From NCBI RefSeq assembly GCF_018069625.1, contig NZ_CP072941.1:2604001-2668000 (forward strand): 64,000 nt of DNA. The letters run 5' to 3'. The position numbers were made by a program, and so were the translations under genes. Each line of letters begins with the position of its first letter. Position 1 is the stretch's first letter. The stretch is from Streptomyces yatensis. GTDB taxonomy: Bacteria; Actinomycetota; Actinomycetes; Streptomycetales; Streptomycetaceae. This document shows positions 8,604-16,632 of the stretch, one piece after another. The notes under the pieces were generated by a model. It made no database searches, had not been told where the DNA came from, and saw only the letters and a list, made by a program, of their open reading frames with translations.

Positions 8604-9557
8604 ATGACACGTCACATCACACGGGCGGTCTCCGGGGGAGCCGGCGGCATCCGCCACGGACATCTGCCACGCACCGCCCTGACGGCGCTCGCGCCCTCGG
8701 TGTGGGGCACGACCTATGTCGTCACCACCGAGCTTCTCCCCCACGGCCACCCACTGTTCGCGGGACTCCTGCGCGCCTTGCCCGCCGGGCTGATCGCGCT
8801 GGCGATCACCCGCACCCTGCCGCGCGGAGCCTGGTGGGGCAAGGCGGCGGCGCTCGGGGTGCTGAACATCGGGCTGTTCCTCCCGCTGCTGTTCATCGCG
8901 GCCCAGCGCCTGCCGGGCGGCGTCGCCGCGACCCTGGCGGCATCCCAGCCGCTCGTCGTCGCCGTCCTGGCCGTCACCGTGCTCCATGAGCGGCTGTCCG
9001 CCCGGCGCCTGGTGTGGGCCGTGGCGGGCGTCGTCGGCGTCGGCCTGGTGGTGATCGGACCGGACGCGGCACTCGACACCGTGGGAGTCGTGGCGGGCCT
9101 GGCCGGCGCGGTCACGATGGCGCTCGGCGTGACGCTCACCAAGCGCTGGGGGCGCCCCGCCGACGTCGGTCCCACCACGTTCGCCGGCTGGCAACTCACC
9201 GCGGGAGGTCTGTTCCTGCTGCCCCTCGCCTTCCTCGTCGAGGGATCGCCTCCCGCGATCGACGCGGGTGCCGCCCTCGGCTACCTCTGGCTGGGGCTGG
9301 TCGGCGGTCTGATCACCTACGCCCTGTGGTTCCAGGGCATCAGCACCCTGCCCGTCTCCGCCGTCGCGGTTCTCGCCCTGCTCTCGCCGCTGGTCGCCGC
9401 CGTGCTCGGTGCCGCACTGCTCGGCCAGACACTCGGCCCGATCCAGCTCGTGGGCTTCGCGCTCTCACTCGCCGCGATCGTCGCGGGACAGCTTCCGCCC
9501 CGCACCCGTTCGCACGACTCCGTCTCCACCCCCACCCCGGAAGGGACACGTCAATGA
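8604..9557 (+). CDS. EamA/DMT-family exporter
   Basis: This roughly 317-residue membrane protein is predicted to have ten helices in two EamA repeats. Diagnostic segments include ALAPSVWGTTYVVTTELLP in the first helix, ATLAASQPLVVAVLAVTVLHERL at the end of repeat one, and AVLALLSPLVAAVLGAALLGQ in repeat two. Relatives export amino acids, nucleosides or small metabolites. ATG 8604 is slightly favoured over ATG 8589 because neither has a strong SD and the shorter form has a cleaner N-terminus. The stop overlaps the next gene as ATGA, so the two are translationally coupled and probably controlled by the divergent LysR protein. Confidence 0.87.
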   Translation: MTRHITRAVSGGAGGIRHGHLPRTALTALAPSVWGTTYVVTTELLPHGHPLFAGLLRALPAGLIALAITRTLPRGAWWGKAAALGVLNIGLFLPLLFIAAQRLPGGVAATLAASQPLVVAVLAVTVLHERLSARRLVWAVAGVVGVGLVVIGPDAALDTVGVVAGLAGAVTMALGVTLTKRWGRPADVGPTTFAGWQLTAGGLFLLPLAFLVEGSPPAIDAGAALGYLWLGLVGGLITYALWFQGISTLPVSAVAVLALLSPLVAAVLGAALLGQTLGPIQLVGFALSLAAIVAGQLPPRTRSHDSVSTPTPEGTRQ

Positions 9558-10186
9558 AGATCGCCGTCGTCGGAGCCGCGGGCATGGTCGGCTCGCGCGT
9601 CGTCACCGAAGCCACGCGCCGGGGCCATGAGCTCGTCGCGGTGTTCCGCAGAAGGCCGCCCGCCGTCCTGCCGCCCGGGGCGACCGCCGTCGAGGGCGAC
9701 GCGAACGACCCCGGCCGGATGAGCCGGCTGTTCGCCGGAACCGACGCGATCGTGGCCGCGACCCGCCCCGCCCCCGGCCACGAACACACCGCCGTCGCGA
9801 CCACGACGGCGCTGCTCACCGCGGCCGCGACAGCCCGGGCCCGGATACTCGTCGTCGGTGGCGCCGCACCCCTGCGGGTCCCGGGATACCCCGACCGGCT
9901 CGTGGTCGACAGTCCGGACCACGTGCCACCGGCGTTCCGCGCCATCGCCGCCGCCAGCGCCGCGCAGTTGGGCGCCTGCCGAGCGCACCCGGCCGACTGG
10001 GTCTATCTCAGCCCGCCGGCCGTCCTGGAACCCGGGGCGCGCACCGGAACCTACCGACGCGGCACCACGACCCTCATCACCGGCGCCGACGGCGCGTCCC
10101 ATATCTCGGCCGAGGACCTCGCCGTGGCCGTCCTCGACGAGCTCGAGAATCCGGGCGAGGACGAACACTTCACCGTCGGCTATTAG
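9554..10186 (+). CDS. NAD(P)H-binding Rossmann protein (NmrA/YwnB-like)
   Basis: This 210-residue single-domain Rossmann protein begins MKIAVVGAAGMVGSRVV, the GxxGxxG dinucleotide motif. It contains the HPADWVYLSPPAVLEPG segment found in the YwnB/SCO-type atypical SDR group. Members may act as NAD(P)-dependent reductases or redox sensors; no substrate can be assigned. It overlaps the EamA exporter stop by four bases (ATGA), forming a two-gene operon probably regulated by the divergent LysR. A REP-like hairpin follows about 250 bases downstream. The length is short but normal for this subgroup. Confidence 0.83.
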   Translation: MKIAVVGAAGMVGSRVVTEATRRGHELVAVFRRRPPAVLPPGATAVEGDANDPGRMSRLFAGTDAIVAATRPAPGHEHTAVATTTALLTAAATARARILVVGGAAPLRVPGYPDRLVVDSPDHVPPAFRAIAAASAAQLGACRAHPADWVYLSPPAVLEPGARTGTYRRGTTTLITGADGASHISAEDLAVAVLDELENPGEDEHFTVGY

Positions 10187-10529
10187 GCCCGTCTTCAAAG
10201 GGGCCGCTGCTCCCGGCGCCTGGCACGGCCCTCACCGCGTTGTCGGAGTCGCCCGAGTGCCCCCGGTACGAGAACGCCCCTCCGCCACGCGGGCGTCCGC
10301 ACCAGACACCGCCCGCGGCCGGGTGCCCTTGGAAGACGGCCCCCGGGCGCGGCGAGCTAAGCGCTCCGCTGGAAGTGTCCCGATGCGTCGTCGGCCGACT
10401 GCGGCGCCATCGTGGCTGGTCGCGCAGTTCCCCGCGCCCCTTCGGGGCGCTGCCCGAACCGTAGCGGACTTCCTCTGACCTGCTTAGTGGGCCCGGCGAG
10501 GCGGGGCGGTATGCCAGGTGGACAGGCGG
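10187..10529. other. Convergent intergenic region without a gene
   Basis: No frame here shows protein-like codon use or homology I recognise. The region separates two convergent genes and carries one strong hairpin near its right end. The stretch 10200-10380 might be decayed coding sequence, but I could not identify a parent. Confidence 0.5.
10434..10450. terminator. REP-like GC hairpin between convergent genes
   Basis: GCGCCCC-TTC-GGGGCGC is a perfect 7-bp stem with a TTC loop, preceded by cgcgcagttcccc. This word family is, from general knowledge, widely repeated between Streptomyces genes and probably works as a bidirectional terminator or mRNA-stabilising element. It has no T-tract. Confidence 0.65.
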
Positions 10530-12422
10530 TCAGCCCTGGCAGCCGCAGGCGGCATGGCGGCCGTGCACGGAGGCGAGGGATGCGGGCCGGGCCGCGAACG
10601 CGGTGGCGGACGCCGGGGCGCCCGGCTGATCCGCGTCCCAGATGCGCCTGCCGCCCGCCAGTGTCAGACGCACCTTCGTGCCGGTGATGTCCTTGACCGG
10701 CACCCGGGTCACATCCCGGTCGAGCACGATCACATCGGCGGCCCGGCCCGGGGTGAGCACACCGGTCTCGCGGTCGATACGGAGCTGATGGGCCGAGCCC
10801 GCCGTGTGCATGCGCAGGCTGGTGGCGCGGCTGATGCCCTCCCGCTCCGGGTACAGCGCGCCGTCGTCGCCGTTCCGGTCGATGGCGGTGCGGATCTGGT
10901 TGAAGGAGTCGAGCGGGTCCACCGGCCAGTCCGACCCCCCGGCCAGCAGCGCGCCGTGCCGCTCCAGGCTGCGCGCCGGATACATCAGCTTGTGGCGGTC
11001 CGGGCCGATGTAGGGCAGGAGGGCGTCCACCGTCCACACATCGCGCATCGCCCACTGCAACTGCATGCAGGCGACGACGCCCAGCGGTGCGAAGCGCCGG
11101 TAGTCGTCCGGGTGGACCAGCTGCAGATGGGCGATGGTGTGCCGGTTGCCACGGCGCCCGTTGGCCCGTATCGCCGCCTCGTAGCCGTCCAGCGCGGTGC
11201 GCACCGCGCGGTCACCGATGGCGTGCGCGTGCAACTGCCAGCCGGCCCGGTCCAGTACGGCCGCCAGACGTCCGTACTCGGTGGAGGTGACGTACAAGTC
11301 GCCGCGGTTGTCGGTGGGCTTGCCGTGGCCGTCGAGGTACGGCTCCAGCAGCGCGGCGGACTGCGCGGGGTGCTCGATCACCCCGTCGAGGAACACCTTC
11401 GCGGTCCCGAAGCACAGCCCGGGCACCTCCGCGTACTTGGCGCGCTGCTCCTCGACGTAGGCCAGCGCGGCCTTCGGGTCGCGGATGAGGTCGAGGTCCA
11501 GGCGCAGCGCCGGGATGACCCGCTGGAGCAGCCGGTCCGAGTCGGCCAGGTCGGCGTAGCTGCCGAGTCCTTCGGTCTCGGTGGCCGCGTCCATGTACGT
11601 GGTGATGCCGCTGGACGCCGCCAGGCGGAGGGCCTTCGCCTCGGCGGCGAGCAGCTTGTCCCGGGCGGGCGGCGGAATCACCCCCTCGACGATGTCCTGC
11701 GCGGTGTCCTTCAGCAATCCGGACGGCGCTCCGGCCGAGTCGTGGACGATGCGGCCCCCGGCCGGGTCCGGGGTGCTCGACGTGATCTTCGCCAGCTCCA
11801 GGGCGCGCTGGTTGACCCAGGTGTTGTGGGCGTCCGAGCCCCTGAGCGCGATCGGCCGGCGGGTCGGCAGCGCGTCCAGGATGCGGTGGTGGGTCTCGGT
11901 CCCGGCGGGCAGGCCCACCGGGTTCCAGTCCTCCACCACCAGCCAGCCGTCCGGCTCCTGGTCCTTGCTCGCGTTCAGGAACTCGGTGAGCTTCGCCTGG
12001 AGTGCGGCGACGGTGAACGACTCATTGCCCAGGGACGGGTTGAGGGTGCGCGACCCGGCCTCCAGGCAGTGTGCGTGCGCGTCGATGATCCCCGCCATGA
12101 CGGTGCCACCGCGGGCGTCGACGAAGTCGGTGTCCCTCCCGGCCAGCCGGCGCACCAGGGCCGCCGGGCCGACCGCGAGGATCTTCCCGTCCCTCCCCAC
12201 GGCGATGGCCTCCTGCTGCGGCACATGCGGCAGACCGGTGAGCACCCGTCCACCGTGGATGATCGTCGCGGCCGAGCGGCGGGATCCCGACGCGCCACGG
12301 GATCCGGACGAGGGGCGGCCGGAGGCCGCGAACGCGTCGGAGGCGCCCAGGCCGAGGGCACCCGCGACACCCGCTGCGCCCACGGCCGACAGAAGACGAC
12401 GGCGCGCCAGGTCAAAGCCCAT
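10530..12422 (-). CDS. Tat-exported amidohydrolase, YtcJ-like
   Basis: This 630-residue metal-dependent amidohydrolase starts with a twin-arginine leader (ARRRLLSAVGAAGVAGALGL, about residues 5-24, ending near DAFAAS). The catalytic barrel follows. GIIDAHAHCLEAG gives the metal-binding HxH, LHAHAIGDRAV a later metal histidine, and LLAGGSDWPVDPLDSF the conserved Asp/Pro block of YtcJ/NfdA-type hydrolases. Some relatives cleave N-substituted formamides, others are uncharacterised, so the substrate is open. Export by Tat suggests a folded metalloenzyme acting outside the membrane. The ATG at 12422 has AGGGAG upstream and gives the correct leader position. A dyad overlaps the SD. Confidence 0.9.
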   Translation of the reverse strand: MGFDLARRRLLSAVGAAGVAGALGLGASDAFAASGRPSSGSRGASGSRRSAATIIHGGRVLTGLPHVPQQEAIAVGRDGKILAVGPAALVRRLAGRDTDFVDARGGTVMAGIIDAHAHCLEAGSRTLNPSLGNESFTVAALQAKLTEFLNASKDQEPDGWLVVEDWNPVGLPAGTETHHRILDALPTRRPIALRGSDAHNTWVNQRALELAKITSSTPDPAGGRIVHDSAGAPSGLLKDTAQDIVEGVIPPPARDKLLAAEAKALRLAASSGITTYMDAATETEGLGSYADLADSDRLLQRVIPALRLDLDLIRDPKAALAYVEEQRAKYAEVPGLCFGTAKVFLDGVIEHPAQSAALLEPYLDGHGKPTDNRGDLYVTSTEYGRLAAVLDRAGWQLHAHAIGDRAVRTALDGYEAAIRANGRRGNRHTIAHLQLVHPDDYRRFAPLGVVACMQLQWAMRDVWTVDALLPYIGPDRHKLMYPARSLERHGALLAGGSDWPVDPLDSFNQIRTAIDRNGDDGALYPEREGISRATSLRMHTAGSAHQLRIDRETGVLTPGRAADVIVLDRDVTRVPVKDITGTKVRLTLAGGRRIWDADQPGAPASATAFAARPASLASVHGRHAACGCQG

Positions 12423-12425
12423 GCT

Positions 12426-12459
12426 CACTCCCTGAGTGTGATGAGGTAATGACGCGTCA
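12426..12459. promoter_or_regulatory. Two dyads in the amidohydrolase leader
   Basis: CACTC-CCT-GAGTG covers the ribosome binding site of the amidohydrolase, and the perfect palindrome TGACGCGTCA lies at 12450-12459. They could be operator or RNA-structure elements controlling this gene. Evidence is symmetry alone. Confidence 0.35.
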
Positions 12460-12580
12460 GCCTTCGTGATTAAGCACATAAGCACCAGCCGTCCGGCACT
12501 GCGGATATGGCCCGTGTACGGGGGTATCGACAACGAATTCCGTCGTTGCCTGCCCGGCCGGACACACGGTTATGGCTGTT

Positions 12581-13279
12581 TCAGGACCAGGCGATCTCGC
12601 CATGGCGGGAGACGAAGCGTCCGGTGCCGGCGCCGGGCCCCTCGGTGGCGAGGGCGACGATCGCGTCCGTGCCCTCGGTGACGGTCTGCGGGCCGCTGTG
12701 CCCGTTGAGGTCGGTCGCGGTGTATCCGGGGTCGGCGGCGTTGACGCGAACGCCCTCGAGCCCCTTGGCGTACTGCGTGGTCAGCATCGTCAGCGCCGCC
12801 TTGGACGCGGTGTACAGCGGCACGACGACACGCGACTCGGGCCGGGCGGGGTCGTGGGTGAAGGCGAGGGAGCCCATACCGCTGCTGACGTTGACGATCG
12901 CGGGGTCGTCCGAACGGCGCAGCAGCGGCAGGAACGCGGTGGTGGTGCGGATGACGCCGATGACATTGACGTCGAGGACGGCGCGCGCGTCGGCGGCGGT
13001 CAGGTCGCCGGGGTCGCCGCCGGGGCCGTGGACACCGGCGTTGTTGATCAGGACGTCGATCCTTCCCTCGTGTGCGGCGACGTTCGCGGCCGCGGCGGCC
13101 ACGGACGCGTCGTCGGTCACATCGATCGGGACGTGACGCGCGCCGAGCGCGGCGGCGGCCTCCTCGCCCCGCTCGCGGTCGCGGGATCCGACGAGCACGG
13201 TATGGCCGCACTCGATCAGACGGCGGGCGGTCTCACGGCCGAGACCCTTGTTGGCTCCGGTGATGAAGGTGATCGTCAT
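12581..13279 (-). CDS. Short-chain dehydrogenase/reductase
   Basis: This 232-residue classical SDR has the cofactor motif TGANKGLG (residues 7-14), NNAG in IDVLINNAGVHG, and the catalytic YTASKAALT (Tyr/Lys) pair. It is an NAD(P)-dependent cytosolic alcohol/ketone oxidoreductase; the substrate is not inferable. The ATG at 13279 is the first residue of a textbook SDR N-terminus (MTITFITGA). It is divergent from an XRE regulator with a C-terminal MmyB-like ligand domain. Such SDR/XRE pairs are very common in Streptomyces, and the regulator probably represses this gene through the 114-bp shared region. Confidence 0.92.
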   Translation of the reverse strand: MTITFITGANKGLGRETARRLIECGHTVLVGSRDRERGEEAAAALGARHVPIDVTDDASVAAAAANVAAHEGRIDVLINNAGVHGPGGDPGDLTAADARAVLDVNVIGVIRTTTAFLPLLRRSDDPAIVNVSSGMGSLAFTHDPARPESRVVVPLYTASKAALTMLTTQYAKGLEGVRVNAADPGYTATDLNGHSGPQTVTEGTDAIVALATEGPGAGTGRFVSRHGEIAWS

Positions 13280-13393
13280 GCCTTCGATCCTGGCCCCGGC
13301 GCAGGAGGCGGACCAGGGAGACTTCGACGGTAGGAAGACCAGTACCACCCTCGTGCCGACCCGTACGACCGGGGATGAAGGAGGATGGTGAGC

Positions 13394-14260
13394 ATGCCGA
13401 GGACCCCCGGAACCGGACTGGGCGCGATGATCCGCACCTGGCGGGACCGGCTGCCTCCGTCGGCCGCCGGGCTGCCGGTGGCCCGCGGGCGCCGGGCGGC
13501 CGGGCTGCGGCGCGAGGAACTGGCCGATCTGGCCGGGGTGTCGGTCGACTACATCGTGCGCCTGGAGCAGGGGCGGGCCACCACACCCTCGGTGTCGGTG
13601 GTGGCGTCCTTGGCGCGCGCCCTGCAGTTGTCCACCGCCGAGCGGGATCATCTGTACCGGCTGGCCCAGCTCGCCCCGCCGGAGGACGGCGCGATCTCCG
13701 ACCACCTTCCGCCCGGTGTGCAGCGGGTGCTCGCCCGGCTCGGGGACGCGCCGGTCGCCGTCTTCGCGGCGGACTGGCAACTGATCTGGTGGAACCACGG
13801 GTGGGCCGCCCTCCTGGGCGACCCCTCCGCCTCGCCGCCGAAGCTGCGCAACTTCGCGCGCGACAGGTTCCCGGTGGACGCCGATCCCGCCCACCTCGCA
13901 CGGTGGCCGGTGACCGAGGCGGACCGCGCCGCCACCGACGCCGCCGTCGTCTCCGATCTGCGCCGCGCCACCGGCCGCTTCCCCCGGGACGGCCGCTTGG
14001 CCGCGCTGATCCGCGAGCTGAACGCGGGCAACCGGAGGTTCGCCGAGCTATGGGCGACCGGAGAGGTGGCCGCGCACCGCGAGGACCACAAGACGATCGA
14101 CCACCCGTCGGTGGGCCCGGTCACGGTGGACTGCGACACCCTCACCGACGGCGACTCCGAACTCAAGATCGTCATCATGACCGCCATGCCCGGCAGCGAG
14201 GACGAGACCAAGCTCCGCCTCACCACCATCGCCGGCCCACCGGCCACCACGCACGGCTGA
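13394..14260 (+). CDS. XRE-family regulator with MmyB-like ligand-binding domain
   Basis: This 288-residue regulator has an N-terminal Cro/C1-type HTH (RAAGLRREELADLAGVSVDY, followed by IVRLEQGRATTPS). A roughly 180-residue MmyB-like PAS-type domain follows, recognisable from AVFAADWQLIWWNHGWAALLG and the C-terminal HPSVGPVTVDCDTLT signature. In this family the C-terminal domain is thought to bind a hydrophobic ligand. ATG 13394 is preferred to ATG 13385 because the AAGGAGG at 13379-13384 lies nine bases before 13394 and abuts 13385. It is divergent from an SDR gene, its likely target. Confidence 0.9.
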   Translation: MPRTPGTGLGAMIRTWRDRLPPSAAGLPVARGRRAAGLRREELADLAGVSVDYIVRLEQGRATTPSVSVVASLARALQLSTAERDHLYRLAQLAPPEDGAISDHLPPGVQRVLARLGDAPVAVFAADWQLIWWNHGWAALLGDPSASPPKLRNFARDRFPVDADPAHLARWPVTEADRAATDAAVVSDLRRATGRFPRDGRLAALIRELNAGNRRFAELWATGEVAAHREDHKTIDHPSVGPVTVDCDTLTDGDSELKIVIMTAMPGSEDETKLRLTTIAGPPATTHG

Positions 14261-14311
14261 CCGGCCCAGGCGCCGATCGGCACGACTGATCCGGCCCAGG
14301 CGCCGATCGGC
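14261..14311. repeat. 21-bp direct repeat between convergent genes
   Basis: ccggcccaggcgccgatcgg plus one further C occurs twice exactly, with starts 30 bases apart, immediately after the XRE stop. Each copy contains the 10-bp palindrome GCCGATCGGC. It may help terminate transcription from both sides, or be a slippage duplication. Confidence 0.75.
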
Positions 14312-14326
14312 CGACCGCCGGTGCGG

Positions 14327-15727
14327 CTACCGGAGTTGGCGCTCCCAGTCGGCCCGCGTGAGTTCGTACTCGACTTCGCCGTGCTCGGAGCCCTCGATCG
14401 GCTCCGGCCAGTCCCCGGTGAAGTTCCGGAGGAACGACAGGCCCGCCTTCTCCATCACCCGCCGCGAGCGGGTGTTCACCGCCATCGTGTCCGCGGTGAC
14501 CCGCTCCACCCCGAGGTCCGTGAAGCCCTTGTGGATCAGGGCCCGCGCTCCCTCCGCGGCGTAACCCCTGCCCCAGGCGGCCTTGTTCAGGCGGTAGCCG
14601 AGTTCCACCACGGCGGGGCTGTGGTCGTCCAGGGGGCGGAACTCGAACCAGCCCAGGAAGGTTCCGGTGGCCTTCTCCTCGGCGGCCCAGTAGCCGCGGG
14701 TGCCGAAGCACGGATGGTCGTGGAGAAGGCGCGGCAGGATCTGGGCGCGGACCGTCTCGCGACTCGTCGGCTTGCCGCCGGAGAGGAAGCGCATGACCTC
14801 GGGGTCACTGTCCAGCGCGAAGAGGTGGTCGGCGTCGGCCTCGGTGAACGGGCGCAGCACGAGCCGTTCGGTCTCCAGGAAGACATGCATGCCGCGATCC
14901 TCACCACCGGCGGCCGGACCCGCCACCGGATATTCGTGGCAGGCCGTCCGCTCCCTTGCCGCGGCCACGCGCTCGAGCTTGGTCCAGCCGGTCCAGCCCC
15001 GCTGCTTCAGCAGCTCGATCAGCCGGCGGGCCGATGGCACGGTGTCGAAGGCGAGGGTGTCCATCACCTTGGCGAGCGGTGGCCCGATGTCGGCATCGTC
15101 GATGTAGTCCTCGCCCCGCTCCTTCGCCATCTGCGTGAGGCAGGCGGCCAGTTGGTCGGCCAGCTCGACCAGCCGCGGGTCGTCGTCGGTGCGGTCGAGT
15201 GCCCGGCCCAGGGTGAGATAGAAGGCGAGGAAACGGGGGTCGGCGATCTGCTCCCGCTTGCGTGCCATCCACTCCGGGACCCGCTCGGGTGCGTGCGCGG
15301 CCAGCGGGATCCAGCCGTCGCGTTCGACCCGGACGATCCGCTCGTCGACCCCGAGCGCCCGCAGCCTGTCGAGGAACTCGACCACCTCCCGGGGCAGCGC
15401 CAGACTGTCCCCGGCGGCGAGGCGGGCGATGCGCTCGCGGTGCCGCTGCCGCTCCCCGATCTCGGCCCGCAGCCGCTTGTCGATGTCCGCGACCGCAGCG
15501 GCGAACTCCGCCCCGTCGGCCCGTAGCAGGTCTCGTACGCGCGCCAGGGGTACCCCGGCCTCGGCGAGGGTGCGGATCCTGATCAGCTCGACGACGGCGT
15601 CGGCGCCGTACCGCCGATAGCCGGAGTGGTCCCGGTCCGGCTCCGGCAGCAGCCCCTTGGCGTGATAGTGCCGCACCGCGCGCACCGTCACTCCGGCGTA
15701 CGAGGCCAGCTCGCCGATGGTCAGCAT
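14327..15727 (-). CDS. MerR regulator fused to a GNAT acetyltransferase
   Basis: One uninterrupted frame of 466 residues joins two proteins. Residues 1-70 are a MerR winged HTH (LTIGELASYAGVTVRAVRHY, with YHAKGLLPEPDRDHSGYRRY), followed by the dimerisation coil and an alpha-helical domain to about residue 265. From about residue 280 a RimJ/RimL-type acetyltransferase begins (FLETERLVLRPFTEADADHL) with the acetyl-CoA loop in AAWGRGYAAEGARALI. No stop separates them. An internal ATG at 14890 has GTGAGGA upstream and could yield the acetyltransferase alone. The gene lies 31 bases downstream of an alpha/beta hydrolase on the same strand, so it likely shares a transcript and may autoregulate. It is either a genuine fusion or two adjacent genes that lost a stop. 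Confidence 0.85.
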   Translation of the reverse strand: MLTIGELASYAGVTVRAVRHYHAKGLLPEPDRDHSGYRRYGADAVVELIRIRTLAEAGVPLARVRDLLRADGAEFAAAVADIDKRLRAEIGERQRHRERIARLAAGDSLALPREVVEFLDRLRALGVDERIVRVERDGWIPLAAHAPERVPEWMARKREQIADPRFLAFYLTLGRALDRTDDDPRLVELADQLAACLTQMAKERGEDYIDDADIGPPLAKVMDTLAFDTVPSARRLIELLKQRGWTGWTKLERVAAARERTACHEYPVAGPAAGGEDRGMHVFLETERLVLRPFTEADADHLFALDSDPEVMRFLSGGKPTSRETVRAQILPRLLHDHPCFGTRGYWAAEEKATGTFLGWFEFRPLDDHSPAVVELGYRLNKAAWGRGYAAEGARALIHKGFTDLGVERVTADTMAVNTRSRRVMEKAGLSFLRNFTGDWPEPIEGSEHGEVEYELTRADWERQLR

Positions 15728-15758
15728 CGCGTCAGTCTCCTCGGACTCGCTCGCGACG

Positions 15759-16565
15759 TCACCCCGTGAGGCCAGGGTGTGCGCTTCGGACGATCTCCGC
15801 GATGTCGGGGGCGTGGGTGAAGGCCAGGCGGTGGTCGGCGTCGAGCCAGGACGTGGAGATGTGCGGGCGCTCGCGGACGAGGCGGTCGATACCGGCACGC
15901 CAGAGCCGGTTGTGCCGCGGCGCACGCCCCTCAGTGCCGTCGCCGGCGATCGACCTCGACATGATCATGTGGATGGGGCAGTCGATCCTCCGGTACCGGT
16001 CGAGGATCGCGGACCGCACCACATCCATCTCGAGCTGCAGGCTGAGGACATCCTGGGCGGTGAGCGACACCTGCCGCGCGGTGCCCATGGCCCGCTCGAT
16101 CTCCCGCCGCGTCTCCGGATCCTCCGCCATGGCACGGAACTCCGGCAGGTCGGCGTCGGTGATGAACGGTTCGGGCAGCGGGTTCGCCCCGTCGATGAGG
16201 ACGAGCCCGGCCACGGCGTCAGGACGCTCGGCCGCATAGTGCACGGCCAGGTCCGCGCCCAGCGAGTAGCCCACGAGCACGGGCGGCGAGGGCAGGCCGC
16301 GGCGTTCCAGGTACGCCAGCACGGCGAAGAGATCGCTCAGGAACGCGTCGAAGGAATACCGGTCGGCGGCCGAGGCGAGGCCATGGCCCCTGAGGTCGAA
16401 GGTCACCACATCGTGGTCGCGGCGCAGCAGCCCGGTCAGCTCCCGCAGATCGGCCTGGGTGGAGTTGAGGCCGGGACACAGCACAAGTGGCCGTCCCCGG
16501 CCGCCGCGGGACACCGGGATGGTGACGCCCTCGTGGTGGACCGTGCGGTGGCGCGTCGTCGTCAT
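15759..16565 (-). CDS. Alpha/beta hydrolase
   Basis: This 268-residue alpha/beta-fold hydrolase has the oxyanion-side LCPGLNS, FDLRGHGLA, the nucleophile elbow GYSLGADLA and a late catalytic histidine in SWLDADHRLAF. The size matches soluble esterases, lactonases and C-C hydrolases; specificity cannot be read. The ATG at 16565 is chosen, with another ATG 12 bases upstream as an alternative. A MerR-type operator ends just upstream of these starts, and the MerR-acetyltransferase gene follows 31 bases after the stop. The hydrolase is therefore probably the target of that regulator, perhaps removing or modifying the compound the regulator senses. Confidence 0.87.
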   Translation of the reverse strand: MTTTRHRTVHHEGVTIPVSRGGRGRPLVLCPGLNSTQADLRELTGLLRRDHDVVTFDLRGHGLASAADRYSFDAFLSDLFAVLAYLERRGLPSPPVLVGYSLGADLAVHYAAERPDAVAGLVLIDGANPLPEPFITDADLPEFRAMAEDPETRREIERAMGTARQVSLTAQDVLSLQLEMDVVRSAILDRYRRIDCPIHMIMSRSIAGDGTEGRAPRHNRLWRAGIDRLVRERPHISTSWLDADHRLAFTHAPDIAEIVRSAHPGLTG

Positions 16566-16583
16566 GCCGCCCATGCTGCGGGG

Positions 16584-16604
16584 TTGTCCCTGCGTCAGGG
16601 TCAA
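16584..16604 (-). promoter_or_regulatory. MerR-type operator/promoter candidate
   Basis: On the minus strand TTGACCCTG-ACG-CAGGGACAA is an 8-of-9 matched dyad starting with a good -35 hexamer (TTGACC), 20-40 bases upstream of the hydrolase start. A long dyad beside a -35 element is the hallmark of MerR-controlled promoters, and a MerR gene lies in the same operon. Confidence 0.55.
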
Positions 16605-16632
16605 CCGCCGCGGCGAGCTCCCACCGCGCGCT

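Noticed and set aside
10187..10529. Insertion-sequence or transposase remnant
   Set aside because: No transposase motif or terminal inverted repeats were recognisable; only the common hairpin stands out.
12460..12580. A small gene upstream of the amidohydrolase
   Set aside because: No frame with start, RBS and protein-like codon use; the AT-richer sequence looks like promoter DNA.
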